A stretch of 61,276 bases of DNA from Dehalococcoidia bacterium (GCA_022450525.1 JAKUQA010000009.1:1-61276); one strand, 5' to 3'; counted from the stretch's first letter, positions 35,227 through 44,202 are shown. Translations and numbers: made by a program. The notes: generated by a model not told the origin, from the letters alone.

Positions 35227-36261
35227 ATGCAAAAATTAGATATATATAGAACTTATAGTTTATTAATAGCCACGCTATTAATAACTATAGTTCTGTCTAT
35301 TAGTATTGGGTCAGTAATAATTTATCCAAAAGATATATTTTTCTCTCTGTTGACTTTGATACCATTTTTTGATTATCAAGCCGATATTTCAGAAAGCCTA
35401 ACTGTTATAATTAATCAGCTCAGATTACCTCGAATACTACTAGCAGGAATTGTAGGTTTTTCAATAGCATTGTCTGGAGCCACATTTCAAGCTATATTCA
35501 AGAACCCCCTAGCAGATCCATACCTAATTGGAGCAGCTTCCGGGTCTGCTTTGGGTGCAACGATTGTTTTAATGCTAATAGGCCCCATTATTCTTATGCA
35601 AATTTCTATTTTACCATTAGCTTCTTTTTTAGGAGGTGTGATTGCTGTTGGTATTACAGTAATGATTTCTTTTTCTTCTCGTTCTATGAGTTCAAATACG
35701 TTAATTTTATCCGGTATAGCAGTAGGTGCTTTAGCTAATGCTATAACAAGTTTAATTATTATAAGTTCTGATCCTGACGTTAGACCTTTACTTAGCTGGC
35801 TTTTGGGAAGCTTCAATACTGCTAATTGGGATGAAGTTTTAATTACTATACCTTATGTATTAATTTCAACAATATTATTATTTAGGTATCGTAGGATTAT
35901 GAATATTATTCAATCTAGCGATTCAGAAGCACAACTTGTTGGTGTTGAAGTAAACAAAACGAAATACATATTAATTCTTATTAGTACTTTATTAACAGCC
36001 ATTGCTGTATCTGTAAGTGGGATTATAGGTTTTATCGGTTTAGTTGCACCACATGCCGTAAGGTTAATATGGGGTTATGATTATAAGTATTTGATTCCAT
36101 TTAGTGCATTATTAGGATCTATAATACTTATATTAGCTGACACAATCGGAAGAACAATTCTATACCCTCAAGAGTTACCTGTGGGTGTTATAACGGCATT
36201 TATTGGTGCTCCCTTTTTTATTTTTTTAATTATCAAAGGTCGAAGTTCGTTTTATGGATGA
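35227..36261 (+). CDS. btuC: FecCD/BtuC-type ABC permease
   Basis: This 344-residue permease has about ten hydrophobic segments. FecCD-family signatures are RLPRILLAGIVGFSIALSGATFQAIFKNPLADPYLIG, GSALGATIVL, LVGVEVNKTKY and GFIGLVAPHAVRLIWGYDYKYLIP. It would carry vitamin B12 or another corrinoid across the membrane with the neighbouring binding protein and ATPase. It starts 3 bases after the btuF stop and overlaps the ATPase gene by 8 bases. Confidence 0.92.
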   Translation: MQKLDIYRTYSLLIATLLITIVLSISIGSVIIYPKDIFFSLLTLIPFFDYQADISESLTVIINQLRLPRILLAGIVGFSIALSGATFQAIFKNPLADPYLIGAASGSALGATIVLMLIGPIILMQISILPLASFLGGVIAVGITVMISFSSRSMSSNTLILSGIAVGALANAITSLIIISSDPDVRPLLSWLLGSFNTANWDEVLITIPYVLISTILLFRYRRIMNIIQSSDSEAQLVGVEVNKTKYILILISTLLTAIAVSVSGIIGFIGLVAPHAVRLIWGYDYKYLIPFSALLGSIILILADTIGRTILYPQELPVGVITAFIGAPFFIFLIIKGRSSFYG

Positions 36262-37045
36262 AAAATGTATTTTAAAAATTAATCATGTCACATCTTTTCT
36301 AGGCTCCACTAAAGTCCTTGATAATGTTTCTTTAGATATTAAACCTGGGACTCTAAACGGTTTGATTGGAGTAAATGGCTCTGGTAAAACTAGTCTTATT
36401 AATACTATAAATGGCCTTATTAAACCTACAGAAGGAAGTTTAGATATTGACGACCTTTCACTAGATTCTATACCTGATAAAGATATAGCAAAATTAATTG
36501 CGACAGTTCCTCAGAATCCCACAAATATGTTAGGGTTTTCTTGTCTTGATGTTGTACTTATGGGGCGTAATCCCTATATACCAATTGGTGGATGGCCAAA
36601 TGGTTCAGATATAGATATTGCATATCAATCAATGAAATCTACAGGAGTTGATCAATTTGCAAAACGAACTTTGGATACATTATCCGGAGGAGAAATCCAA
36701 CGAGTGTTTATCGCCAAAGGATTGGCTCAAGGAACTGGGATATTACTTTTAGATGAACCTATTGCAAATTTGGATATTTCCTATCAAATACAAATCATGG
36801 ATATTTTGCTATCCTTGGTACATGAACAAAACTTTACAATAATTACCTCTTTACACGATATAAATTTAGCTTCATTGTATTGTGATAATCTTATTGTTAT
36901 TGATAAGGGCGCTATTGTTAAAACAGGTCCTCCGTCAGGCATAATAGAGAAAGATTTTATACAGAGTATATTTGGAAATAGATTAGATGTAATACGAAAT
37001 CCTGAAGATAATCGAAGTATTATAATTCCTAAGTCTATAAACTAA
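36254..37045 (+). CDS. btuD: FecE/BtuD-type ABC ATPase
   Basis: This 263-residue ATPase has Walker A GVNGSGKTS, signature LSGGEIQRVFIAKGL, Walker B ILLLDEP and the H-loop TSLHDINLAS, typical of iron-siderophore/cobalamin importers. It overlaps the permease gene by 8 bases and completes the riboswitch-controlled operon. The usual family C-terminal tail is short. Confidence 0.92.
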   Translation: MDEKCILKINHVTSFLGSTKVLDNVSLDIKPGTLNGLIGVNGSGKTSLINTINGLIKPTEGSLDIDDLSLDSIPDKDIAKLIATVPQNPTNMLGFSCLDVVLMGRNPYIPIGGWPNGSDIDIAYQSMKSTGVDQFAKRTLDTLSGGEIQRVFIAKGLAQGTGILLLDEPIANLDISYQIQIMDILLSLVHEQNFTIITSLHDINLASLYCDNLIVIDKGAIVKTGPPSGIIEKDFIQSIFGNRLDVIRNPEDNRSIIIPKSIN

Positions 37046-37117
37046 CTATTCATAACCTTTATATTAATTTATAGTATGTGTATTAATTTAATTTCGAAAT
37101 TTATTGGAGATAGTATT

Positions 37118-38785
37118 ATGTCAAAAATGTCCGGTGGTGAAGCACTTGTAAATTCTTTAGTACGAGAAGGGGTAGAAGTTATTTTTGGGTTACCTGGTGT
37201 TCAAATGTATGGTGTGGTCTCAGCTATTAAAGAAAATCCAGCTATAAAAATGATAGTTCCTCGACATGAACAAGCAACCACTTATATGGCAGATGGTTAT
37301 GCTAGAGCAAGTAGAGGGATTGGGGTAGCAATGGTTGTCCCTGGCCCAGGCTTATATAATGCTGCTGCTGGTTTATCAACAGCCTATTCAGTATCATCGC
37401 AAGTACTAATGATTGCAGGCCAAATACCACGTGCTACTATAGGAAAAAATTTAGGTGGTCTTCATGAAGTCAATGATCAACTAGAAACGATAAAACCTGT
37501 CACAAAATTTCAAAAAAGAATCATGAATTTAAAAGATATTCCTGATTCAATGGCTGAAGTTTTTTCTGAATTAAGAAATGGCCATCCTAGACCAGTAGAA
37601 GTAGAAATGCCACCTGAAACTATGGTTGAGAAAGATGAAGTCGAATTATATGAACCTGCACCTCAACTCCGTGTTGCTGCTTCTGATGAATCAATTGAAA
37701 CAGCTGCAAAATTAATCATCGATGCTAATAATCCAATAATCTATGCTGGAACTGGAGTGGTTAGATCTCAGGCAGAGGAAGAATTGATTCAACTTACGGA
37801 AGCTACAAATATTCCAGTTATAAATAGTGCTGGTTCTAAAGGAGTTATTTCAGATGACCATAAACATAGTTTAGGTTCTTCATTAAGTGGTAAAGGACCA
37901 ATAAAAGATTTAGTGGAGAGTTCTGATTTAATAATAGTTCTGGGGTCAAGATTTGCTCTAAGAAATCCAGCCGGTGACGGTTGTCAAATAATACATCTTG
38001 ATATCGATCCTGAAGAAACAAAAATACTTGAGGGTCGAATACAAAAATCTGTAACATCTGTCAATGGCGATGCCAAGCTATCTATAAAGAAATTAACAGA
38101 TAAGATAAAGAGTATGGGAGGGACTTCGTTAAATTCCCCTGGAGAAATTGTTGCAAAAATACGAGAACAGATAACCTCTGGGGACCAAATTACAGAACCT
38201 CAAAATTCAATTTTAGATTCTTTGCGTGCTGGAATGCCAAAAGAAACAATTACTGTTTGGGATATGACTCAAATGGGGTATTATTCCAGAGCATTTTGGA
38301 AAACTTATTACACTTCTACATATATTGATTCAGGTTACTCTGGAAATCTCGGTTATGCATATCCAACTGCACTAGGTGCAAAAGTCGCAAAGCCGGAAGT
38401 TCCAGTAGTATCCATTTCCGGTGATGGAGGATTCATGTATAACGTCCAAGAATTATCAACAGCTGTAAAATATGGAATCAATACGGTTGCTGTTGTGTTT
38501 AACGATAATCATTATGGAAATGTACGAAGAGACTTAGAAGAAGATTGGACTGGAGATTATGGGACTGAATTTGTGAATCCGAATTTTGTTCAAATGGCTG
38601 AATCATTTGGGGCTCTTGGTATTAAAGTTACTGATCCAAATAAAGTTGGTGATGCTATTGCTGAAGCAATTGCTGCTGAAAGACCTGCACTAATAGATGT
38701 AGATATGATTGATACAGCTAAATTACCAAGACCATTTGTTGGCAAAGCTGCATGGGCAATTCCTCATGAAGATCTTTTGCCATAA
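37118..38785 (+). CDS. TPP-dependent acetolactate synthase-like enzyme
   Basis: This 555-residue enzyme of the acetohydroxyacid synthase family has EVIFGLPGVQMYG in the Pyr domain, the activating glutamate in PRHEQATTYMADGYAR, and a GDGGFMYNVQELSTAVK...ND TPP/Mg motif in the PP domain. The start is ATG 37118, set by GGAGA seven bases upstream; upstream in-frame GTG/ATG codons lack a site. No small regulatory subunit gene is adjacent, so true IlvB is not established. It lies just after the B12 uptake operon but has its own gap. Confidence 0.82.
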   Translation: MSKMSGGEALVNSLVREGVEVIFGLPGVQMYGVVSAIKENPAIKMIVPRHEQATTYMADGYARASRGIGVAMVVPGPGLYNAAAGLSTAYSVSSQVLMIAGQIPRATIGKNLGGLHEVNDQLETIKPVTKFQKRIMNLKDIPDSMAEVFSELRNGHPRPVEVEMPPETMVEKDEVELYEPAPQLRVAASDESIETAAKLIIDANNPIIYAGTGVVRSQAEEELIQLTEATNIPVINSAGSKGVISDDHKHSLGSSLSGKGPIKDLVESSDLIIVLGSRFALRNPAGDGCQIIHLDIDPEETKILEGRIQKSVTSVNGDAKLSIKKLTDKIKSMGGTSLNSPGEIVAKIREQITSGDQITEPQNSILDSLRAGMPKETITVWDMTQMGYYSRAFWKTYYTSTYIDSGYSGNLGYAYPTALGAKVAKPEVPVVSISGDGGFMYNVQELSTAVKYGINTVAVVFNDNHYGNVRRDLEEDWTGDYGTEFVNPNFVQMAESFGALGIKVTDPNKVGDAIAEAIAAERPALIDVDMIDTAKLPRPFVGKAAWAIPHEDLLP

Positions 38786-38817
38786 CCTGACATTTCAATT
38801 GGTTCCTCGTTTATATC

Positions 38818-38836
38818 TATACAAACTGTTTGTATA
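38818..38836. promoter_or_regulatory. 19-base palindrome, probable operator
   Basis: TATACAAAC T GTTTGTATA is a perfect palindrome with 9-base arms around one base. A TATAAT -10 lies at 38844-38849, 7 bases downstream, so the site overlaps the expected -35 region of the next gene, as for a repressor operator. Its symmetry resembles TetR-type operators, but the binding protein is unknown. Confidence 0.6.
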
Positions 38837-38869
38837 AACAAAATATAATAAATAAGAGTGAGGTATAAA

Positions 38870-39388
38870 ATGAGAAAAATGAAAAAATGGATTACGGGTT
38901 CAATAGTTCTTAGCGTTTTAGTTATTGGTATGACCTCTACAGCTGTATTAGCTGATAATACATCTGATAGAATTGCGAATAATCCTCTGATTGCTCGCGT
39001 TGCTTCAATTTTAGGGATCAGTGAAACTGAATTGGTTGGAGCCTTTACTACAGCTATAGCTGAAATGAAAACCGAAAAATTAGAAGAAAAATTAGCTGAA
39101 AATATTGCCAATGGCAGTATAACTGAAGAAGAAGCACAAAGTAAGCGTGAAAGATTTAACCAGAAGTTAGACCGTAAAGGTGATAAGTTAGGTTTGGAAC
39201 ATTTTAAGTCAAGGCATCATGTACATCACTTTAAATCGTTTACAATTCCTGGTAAACCAAGGTTAATGACTCCTGAAGAATTAGAATCAAAAATGGCATC
39301 CGCTATAGAATCAGGAGTGATTACTGAAGAACAAGCTCAAAGAAAGAGAGATAGATTGCAAGAAAAGATTAATGCTTCTATAGCTTAA
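38870..39388 (+). CDS. Secreted repeat protein of unknown function
   Basis: This 172-residue protein has a signal peptide (MRKMKKWITGSIVLSVLVIG, then likely cleavage after VLA-D). The mature part is charged and helical with two related segments, SITEEEAQSKRERFNQKL and VITEEQAQRKRDRLQEKI, similar in style to YckD/DUF2680 proteins. Histidines cluster near RHHVHHFKSF, possibly metal-binding. The start ATG 38870 has a GAGTGAGGT-type site; a GTG at 38858 in frame is less likely. A strong palindrome upstream and a terminator downstream suggest a regulated single-gene unit. Confidence 0.75.
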   Translation: MRKMKKWITGSIVLSVLVIGMTSTAVLADNTSDRIANNPLIARVASILGISETELVGAFTTAIAEMKTEKLEEKLAENIANGSITEEEAQSKRERFNQKLDRKGDKLGLEHFKSRHHVHHFKSFTIPGKPRLMTPEELESKMASAIESGVITEEQAQRKRDRLQEKINASIA

Positions 39389-39409
39389 TTAATAGGAAAG
39401 AAGAATTTT

Positions 39410-39443
39410 AAAGAGCCCGAAATCCGGGCTCTTTCTTTTTTTT
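39410..39443 (+). terminator. Rho-independent terminator after secreted repeat gene
   Basis: AAAGAGCCCG (39410-39419), loop AAATC and CGGGCTCTTT (39425-39434) form a perfect 10-bp stem, followed by C and eight T residues. It lies 22 bases after the secreted repeat gene and ends its transcript. Confidence 0.93.
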
Positions 39444-39497
39444 GTTAAGAAATGTGGTATATAATTATATTAGAATAAATAAAATAAGAGGAAATAT

Positions 39498-40307
39498 ATG
39501 AAGATAAAATTTTTCCCAGTCCTTCTGCTCTTTATGATAATTCTTTCATGTTCTAATAATGAAAGTAGTCAAATAGATAATACTCAAAAAGAAACAACTA
39601 AAATAGAGATTCCTACACCCACTGCTACCTTAACACCAGTCGAAACAAAAATACCAATCGAAACAAAGGTAAATGAAAATTCAGTACAAGAGGTAGCTAC
39701 ACTAACACCAAAAGTTTCTACTGAAGAATCTCAAATTAAAGAAGAACCTGTCAAAACAAATGTTGAAGGGAATTTATCAGTTGATATTGATCCTAATTCT
39801 ATTGCTCGTTATATCGTTTATGAACAATTGGTCCGTTGGGCTTCTCCAAGAGATGTAGTGGGTGAAACAAAAGTAACTGAAGGTAAATTAGTTTTTGGTA
39901 AAGATGGGGAAATTATACCTGAAGAATCAATAATTATAGTAGATCTTAAAAACCTAAAAAGTGACTCAGATAAAAGAGATGATTATATAAAAAGAAACGC
40001 ACTAGAATCAAATAAATATCCTGAAGGTATTTTTATACCTGAAACAATACAAGGGTTACAATGGCCTTTTCCTACTGAAGGTGACCATACTTTTACAATG
40101 TTAGGTGATATGACAGTGCATGGAATCACAAAACCTGTTGAATGGACGGTAGAAGCCAATGTTGTTAATAAAGAGGTGAAAGGTAAAGCAAGTACAAAGT
40201 TTGATTTTTCATATTTTGATATAAATAAACCAGACCTAAGATTCATTTTAATATTAGATGATGAATTAAGGATTGAACTTGATTTTACAGCAACCGTAAA
40301 TTCTTAA
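39498..40307 (+). CDS. YceI-domain lipoprotein
   Basis: A lipoprotein signal with lipobox LLFMIILSCSNN is followed by a low-complexity, Thr/Glu/Pro-rich linker (about 25-95) that should span the cell envelope. The C-terminal YceI beta-barrel domain (about 95-269) contains VTEGKLVFGKDGEI, IIVDLKNLKSD and MTVHGITKPVEW. YceI proteins bind polyisoprenoids or amphipathic lipids. The AAGAGG-type site precedes ATG 39498. It is convergent with the aminotransferase gene, with a 4-base overlap. Confidence 0.85.
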   Translation: MKIKFFPVLLLFMIILSCSNNESSQIDNTQKETTKIEIPTPTATLTPVETKIPIETKVNENSVQEVATLTPKVSTEESQIKEEPVKTNVEGNLSVDIDPNSIARYIVYEQLVRWASPRDVVGETKVTEGKLVFGKDGEIIPEESIIIVDLKNLKSDSDKRDDYIKRNALESNKYPEGIFIPETIQGLQWPFPTEGDHTFTMLGDMTVHGITKPVEWTVEANVVNKEVKGKASTKFDFSYFDINKPDLRFILILDDELRIELDFTATVNS

Positions 40308-41470
40308 AGAGAACTTACCATATTGTTTAATCGATCAATAGCAATATTAATATTCTCTATAGAGTTTGCGTATGAAAGTCGTATAAATCCTTCTCCATAA
40401 CTTCCAAATGCTGTACCAGACAGAACAGCAACTCCAGCTTCTTGTAAAGATTTGGTTTCAAATTCGCTGCTGGTAATACCTGTGTTGGTTATATCTGCAA
40501 AAACATAAAAGGCGCCCTCAGGATTTGGACATTTAATACCATTGATATTTTGAAGACCAGATACTATTACTTCACGTCTACGAGAAAATTCTTCAACCAT
40601 GCTAACTACTCCTGATTGATCTCCCTCTAATGCTGCAATAAGAGCCATTTGAGAAAAAGCACTTGTACAAGAAACACTATTTACTGCCAGTTTAGTAATA
40701 TGTGGTACCAATTCTTCAGGAAATGCACCATAGCCCAATCTCCAACCTGTCATTGCATAGCTTTTTGAAAGACCATCAAGAATGATTACTCTATCTTTAA
40801 TACTTTCATACTGTGAAACACTTAAATGTTGTCCCGTATAAATAATATCCTTATAAACTTCATCGGATAGTACATATAAATTAGGGAACTTTTCAACTAA
40901 AGCTACGATAGCTTCGGTTTCTTCTTTATTTAAGACTGAGCCACATGGGTTATTAGGGGAGTTAAGAATGAGTAATCTTGTTCTGTCATTAATCAAAGTT
41001 TCTAGTTCTTCTATATCAGGATGATAGTTGAGATTACCACGTAATGGCATAGGTACAGCTTTGCCACCACAAAAATTTATCATTGATTCATAAATAGGGA
41101 ATCCAGGATCTGGAAATACTACTTCAAAATCAGGCTCTGCTAATGCAAGAATTGTAAAAAACATGATGGGTTTTGCACCGGGAGTAATAATGATTTGATC
41201 TGGGTTATAATTAACCTGCCTTGTATTATCAATATTTTTTGAAATAGATTCTCGTACCTCTAATATTCCTGCAGATGGAACATAATGAGTAAATCCTCCA
41301 TTTAAAGCTTCTATAGCTGCATTTTTTATATGATCAGCTGTTTCAAAATCAGGTTCACCTATTTCCAAATGAACTATATGTTTACCCTCTTGTTCTAATT
41401 TTCTAGCTTTTGCTAAAACTTCAAATGCAGTTTCAGTACCTAGTCGTTCCATTCTTTTAGCAAGGTTCAT
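40304..41470 (-). CDS. PLP-dependent aminotransferase, class I (aspartate aminotransferase-like)
   Basis: This 388-residue fold-type I aminotransferase has the PLP-lysine motif SKSYAMTGWRLGY, NSPNNPCGSV and ADITNTG. The N-terminal LEIGEPDFETAD is typical of the aspartate/alanine subgroup. It likely transfers amino groups between 2-oxo acids and amino acids. The start ATG 41470 has an AGGAGG-type site. Substrate cannot be chosen between Asp, Ala and aromatic from sequence alone. Confidence 0.88.
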   Translation of the reverse strand: MNLAKRMERLGTETAFEVLAKARKLEQEGKHIVHLEIGEPDFETADHIKNAAIEALNGGFTHYVPSAGILEVRESISKNIDNTRQVNYNPDQIIITPGAKPIMFFTILALAEPDFEVVFPDPGFPIYESMINFCGGKAVPMPLRGNLNYHPDIEELETLINDRTRLLILNSPNNPCGSVLNKEETEAIVALVEKFPNLYVLSDEVYKDIIYTGQHLSVSQYESIKDRVIILDGLSKSYAMTGWRLGYGAFPEELVPHITKLAVNSVSCTSAFSQMALIAALEGDQSGVVSMVEEFSRRREVIVSGLQNINGIKCPNPEGAFYVFADITNTGITSSEFETKSLQEAGVAVLSGTAFGSYGEGFIRLSYANSIENINIAIDRLNNMVSSL

Positions 41471-41484
41471 TTAGTCCTCCAGTT

Positions 41485-41503
41485 AGTTTAATCTAGTTAA
41501 ACT
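41485..41503. promoter_or_regulatory. Palindrome upstream of aminotransferase
   Basis: AGTTTAA (41485-41491), spacer TCTAG and TTAAACT (41497-41503) form a perfect 7-base inverted repeat, 15 bases upstream of the aminotransferase start. It may be an operator. A second imperfect inverted pair, ACATTAT (41523-41529) and ATAATGT (41545-41551), lies further out, in the same divergent gap. Confidence 0.35.
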
Positions 41504-41554
41504 TTTGTTTCGTCAAATTAATACATTATACCTAATATACTTAGATAATGTGTA

Positions 41555-41583
41555 TTAGCATTTCTTACATTAATTACTATAAT
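41555..41583 (+). promoter_or_regulatory. Promoter of luciferase-like oxidoreductase gene
   Basis: A -35 TTAGCA (41555-41560) and a consensus -10 TATAAT (41578-41583) are spaced by 17 bases, 35 bases upstream of ATG 41618. This is the clearest promoter for this operon. Confidence 0.55.
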
Positions 41584-41617
41584 ATTTACAATATTCAATA
41601 AAGATTAAGAGGAAAAT

Positions 41618-42622
41618 ATGAAATTAGGAGTTTCTTTAAGTGGTATGTGCCAACAACCAGTTGGGACAGATATGATTCAAAATTTTAAAAATATTGTTAC
41701 TTACGCTAAAAAAGCCCAAGAGCTAGGATTTGATTTGGTGTATCAAGGTCAACATTATTTAACACATCCATATCAACAATTACAAACAATACCGTTACTA
41801 TCAAGGTTATCAGCCGAAATCGAAGGTATGGGTATTGTCGGAACACTTGTTATTCCATTACATCAACCTGTAGATTTAGCAGAAAGAGTAGCAACTATTG
41901 ATGTGTTAACTGGGGGTAAGTTTCATTTAGGATGTGCGTTAGGTTACCGTGATCAAGAATATGATTCATTTGGAATAGATCCAAAGAAACGAGTTGCTCG
42001 ATTTTTAGAATGTTTAGATATAGCACAAAAATTGTGGACTCAGGGCAAAGTTACTTATGATGGTAAATTTTTTCAACTTAATGATGTAGAAGCTATGTTA
42101 AAACCGATTCAAAAACCGCACCCACCTATTTGGATTGCAGCTAATCATGACAATGCTATAAAGAGAGCTGCTAGAAGAGGTTATTCATGGTATGTAAATC
42201 CTCATGCTGGATATGAAACAATTAAGAGGCAAATTGAACTTTATCATGAGACTGCTGAAAATGCAGATTCTGGGGCTCCTAAAAAACTGCCTATAATGAG
42301 AGAAGTGTTTGTTCATGACGATCGAAAAACTGCATTTACAGAAGCTAATAAATTTTTGGGTGGGAAATATGAAGCTTACTCGCAGTGGGGGCAAGATAAA
42401 GCATTGCCTGAGGATGACGAGTTTAGTGATGAATTTGTAGAACTAGCCAAAGACAGATTTGTTATTGGAAACCCTGAAGATTGTGTTCAAGACTTACTAA
42501 AATATAAAGAACTTGGCATGGAATATGGCATATTTCGCATGATGTATCCTGGTATGAGTCTAAATTCAGGTATGCAACTTTTAGAAACATTTGCTTCAAA
42601 AGTTATGCCTCATATTAAATAA
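41618..42622 (+). CDS. LLM-class flavin-dependent oxidoreductase
   Basis: This 334-residue bacterial-luciferase-like monooxygenase has a TIM barrel. Recognisable are LGVSLSG, the family phrase ERVATIDVLTGGKFHLGCALGYR, and the flavin loop region GVGWRD-like HLGCALGYRDQEYD. PPIWIAANHDNA is typical of the family's substrate/flavin side. FMN or F420 use cannot be told. A flavin reductase gene follows 21 bases later, suggesting a two-component monooxygenase for an organic or sulfur compound. The promoter at 41555-41583 likely drives both. Confidence 0.85.
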   Translation: MKLGVSLSGMCQQPVGTDMIQNFKNIVTYAKKAQELGFDLVYQGQHYLTHPYQQLQTIPLLSRLSAEIEGMGIVGTLVIPLHQPVDLAERVATIDVLTGGKFHLGCALGYRDQEYDSFGIDPKKRVARFLECLDIAQKLWTQGKVTYDGKFFQLNDVEAMLKPIQKPHPPIWIAANHDNAIKRAARRGYSWYVNPHAGYETIKRQIELYHETAENADSGAPKKLPIMREVFVHDDRKTAFTEANKFLGGKYEAYSQWGQDKALPEDDEFSDEFVELAKDRFVIGNPEDCVQDLLKYKELGMEYGIFRMMYPGMSLNSGMQLLETFASKVMPHIK

Positions 42623-42643
42623 TTTTGACAGGAGTGTAGAAAA

Positions 42644-43255
42644 TTGAAAATAAATCCAAAAACATTTGAAGGCTTTAATCGTGTATTAACTGGAGTTGTA
42701 GTACCTCGCCCTATAGCCTTTGTTTCAACTATTTCAAATTCAGGAAATGTAAATCTGTCTCCGTATTCTTTTTTCAATGCTGTATCTTATGATCCTCCGT
42801 TAATTATTTTCTCTTCCTCCAAATTTACTTCAGATGGGAAATTGAAAGATAGTTTATCTAATATTGAGCAAAATGGTGAATTTGTCGTAAATATAGTTAA
42901 TGAAAATATAGTAGAAGCAATGAATAAAACTGCAGCAGAGTATCCTGAAGATGTTAATGAATTTGATGTTGCTAATCTTACACAAATTGATTCTGATTTA
43001 GTTAAACCTCCTAGATTAAGTGAGAGTCCAGTGAACATGGAATGTAAATTAGAGAGAATTATAACTCTTGGAACTGAGGCTCATCCACAAGGATTAGTTA
43101 TTGGAGAAATTATTCAGTTGCATATTGATGATGAAATTATTTCAGGTCATAGAATAAATCATGAAAAACTAAAACCAGTTGGTAGATTGGCAGGAAATAT
43201 GTATACCCATACATATGATGTTTTTGAATTAATGAGACCAAGTTATGAAGGCTAA
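42644..43255 (+). CDS. Flavin reductase-like protein
   Basis: This 203-residue protein of the flavin reductase-like (DIM6/NTAB) family has a split barrel that binds FMN. N-terminal RVLTGVVVPRPIAFVSTISNSGNVNLSPYSFF-like motifs, which include the typical PRPI and LSPYSFFN elements, are present. The start is TTG 42644 with AGGAG nine bases upstream. It probably supplies reduced flavin to the adjacent LLM-type protein. An alternative is an independent flavoprotein. Confidence 0.82.
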   Translation: MKINPKTFEGFNRVLTGVVVPRPIAFVSTISNSGNVNLSPYSFFNAVSYDPPLIIFSSSKFTSDGKLKDSLSNIEQNGEFVVNIVNENIVEAMNKTAAEYPEDVNEFDVANLTQIDSDLVKPPRLSESPVNMECKLERIITLGTEAHPQGLVIGEIIQLHIDDEIISGHRINHEKLKPVGRLAGNMYTHTYDVFELMRPSYEG

Positions 43256-43353
43256 GTTAAGTATAAAAAATGTAATTGTACTAAGGTATTTATATATAAT
43301 TTTGCCAGAGAAAAACATGTTGGTTAATACAGGGTTACTAAAGAGGTGAAAAT

Positions 43354-44202
43354 ATGGAAGAATTAATAAATCGTATGAATGCTATGTGTTTGGAATCTCC
43401 ATTTCAAAGTGGATGGTATCTAAAAAACTTACAAACTAATGAAAGTGCTAATTATTATGGTGATGTTGTGGTTCCTTCTGCAAGCACAAGGAAAATTGCT
43501 ATATTAATGAATGCTATGAAATGGATACATGAAGGGAAACTCTCACTAGATCAACCTATACGTATTGATGAAACGAATCAATATGTCGGGAATTCATCTG
43601 GTTGCTTTCAATATCTTCGCCCTGGTTTTACCGTACAACTTTATGATGTATTAACTATGATGATTATTGTAAGTGATAATACATCTACGGGTATTGTGGC
43701 AAATTTGTTAGGTTTGGATAGTATTAATGAATTTTCCCAATCTATTGGAATGATAGGTACAACTCATCGTCACAAATTACCACCATTAGACTTATCAATA
43801 GACCATTCTTTAGATTATACAAATAGTACTACACCAAACGATGTTGGGCTAATTTTAGAACTAATTTTACTGGGTACAAATGATGAAAAAGTCGCAAATA
43901 AACTTGGTTCTTCCAAAGAATTATGCCAGATTGCTCTAGATATCTTACTAAATCAAAAACTGAATAATAAACTACCAGCACTACTTCCTAAAGGCACTAA
44001 AGTTGCTCATAAAACAGGTACAGGTGCAAGAAATTATAACGATGCAGGGATAATATTTTTAGAGGATTCTCCTTTGTTTATTTTGACTGTTTTTACTGAA
44101 AATGTTCCAACTAGTTTGGCAGATGGTAGAGCAGGTCATGGAGTAGCTTGTGATTTGGTAGCTCGTTTATCATCAGAAGCATACAATTACTTTATAAACT
44201 AA
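43354..44202 (+). CDS. Class A beta-lactamase-like serine hydrolase, no omega-loop glutamate
   Basis: This 282-residue protein has the serine-hydrolase triad motifs S44-T-R-K47 (SxxK), S107-D-N109 (SDN) and K220-T-G222. The deacylating Glu of class A beta-lactamases, expected in an ExxLN omega loop, is not seen around residues 140-160. There is no signal peptide or membrane anchor in the reading frame, odd for a beta-lactamase or transpeptidase. A cytosolic esterase or peptidase activity is as likely as penicillin hydrolysis. It starts at ATG 43354 with an AAGAGGTG site. Confidence 0.75.
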   Translation: MEELINRMNAMCLESPFQSGWYLKNLQTNESANYYGDVVVPSASTRKIAILMNAMKWIHEGKLSLDQPIRIDETNQYVGNSSGCFQYLRPGFTVQLYDVLTMMIIVSDNTSTGIVANLLGLDSINEFSQSIGMIGTTHRHKLPPLDLSIDHSLDYTNSTTPNDVGLILELILLGTNDEKVANKLGSSKELCQIALDILLNQKLNNKLPALLPKGTKVAHKTGTGARNYNDAGIIFLEDSPLFILTVFTENVPTSLADGRAGHGVACDLVARLSSEAYNYFIN

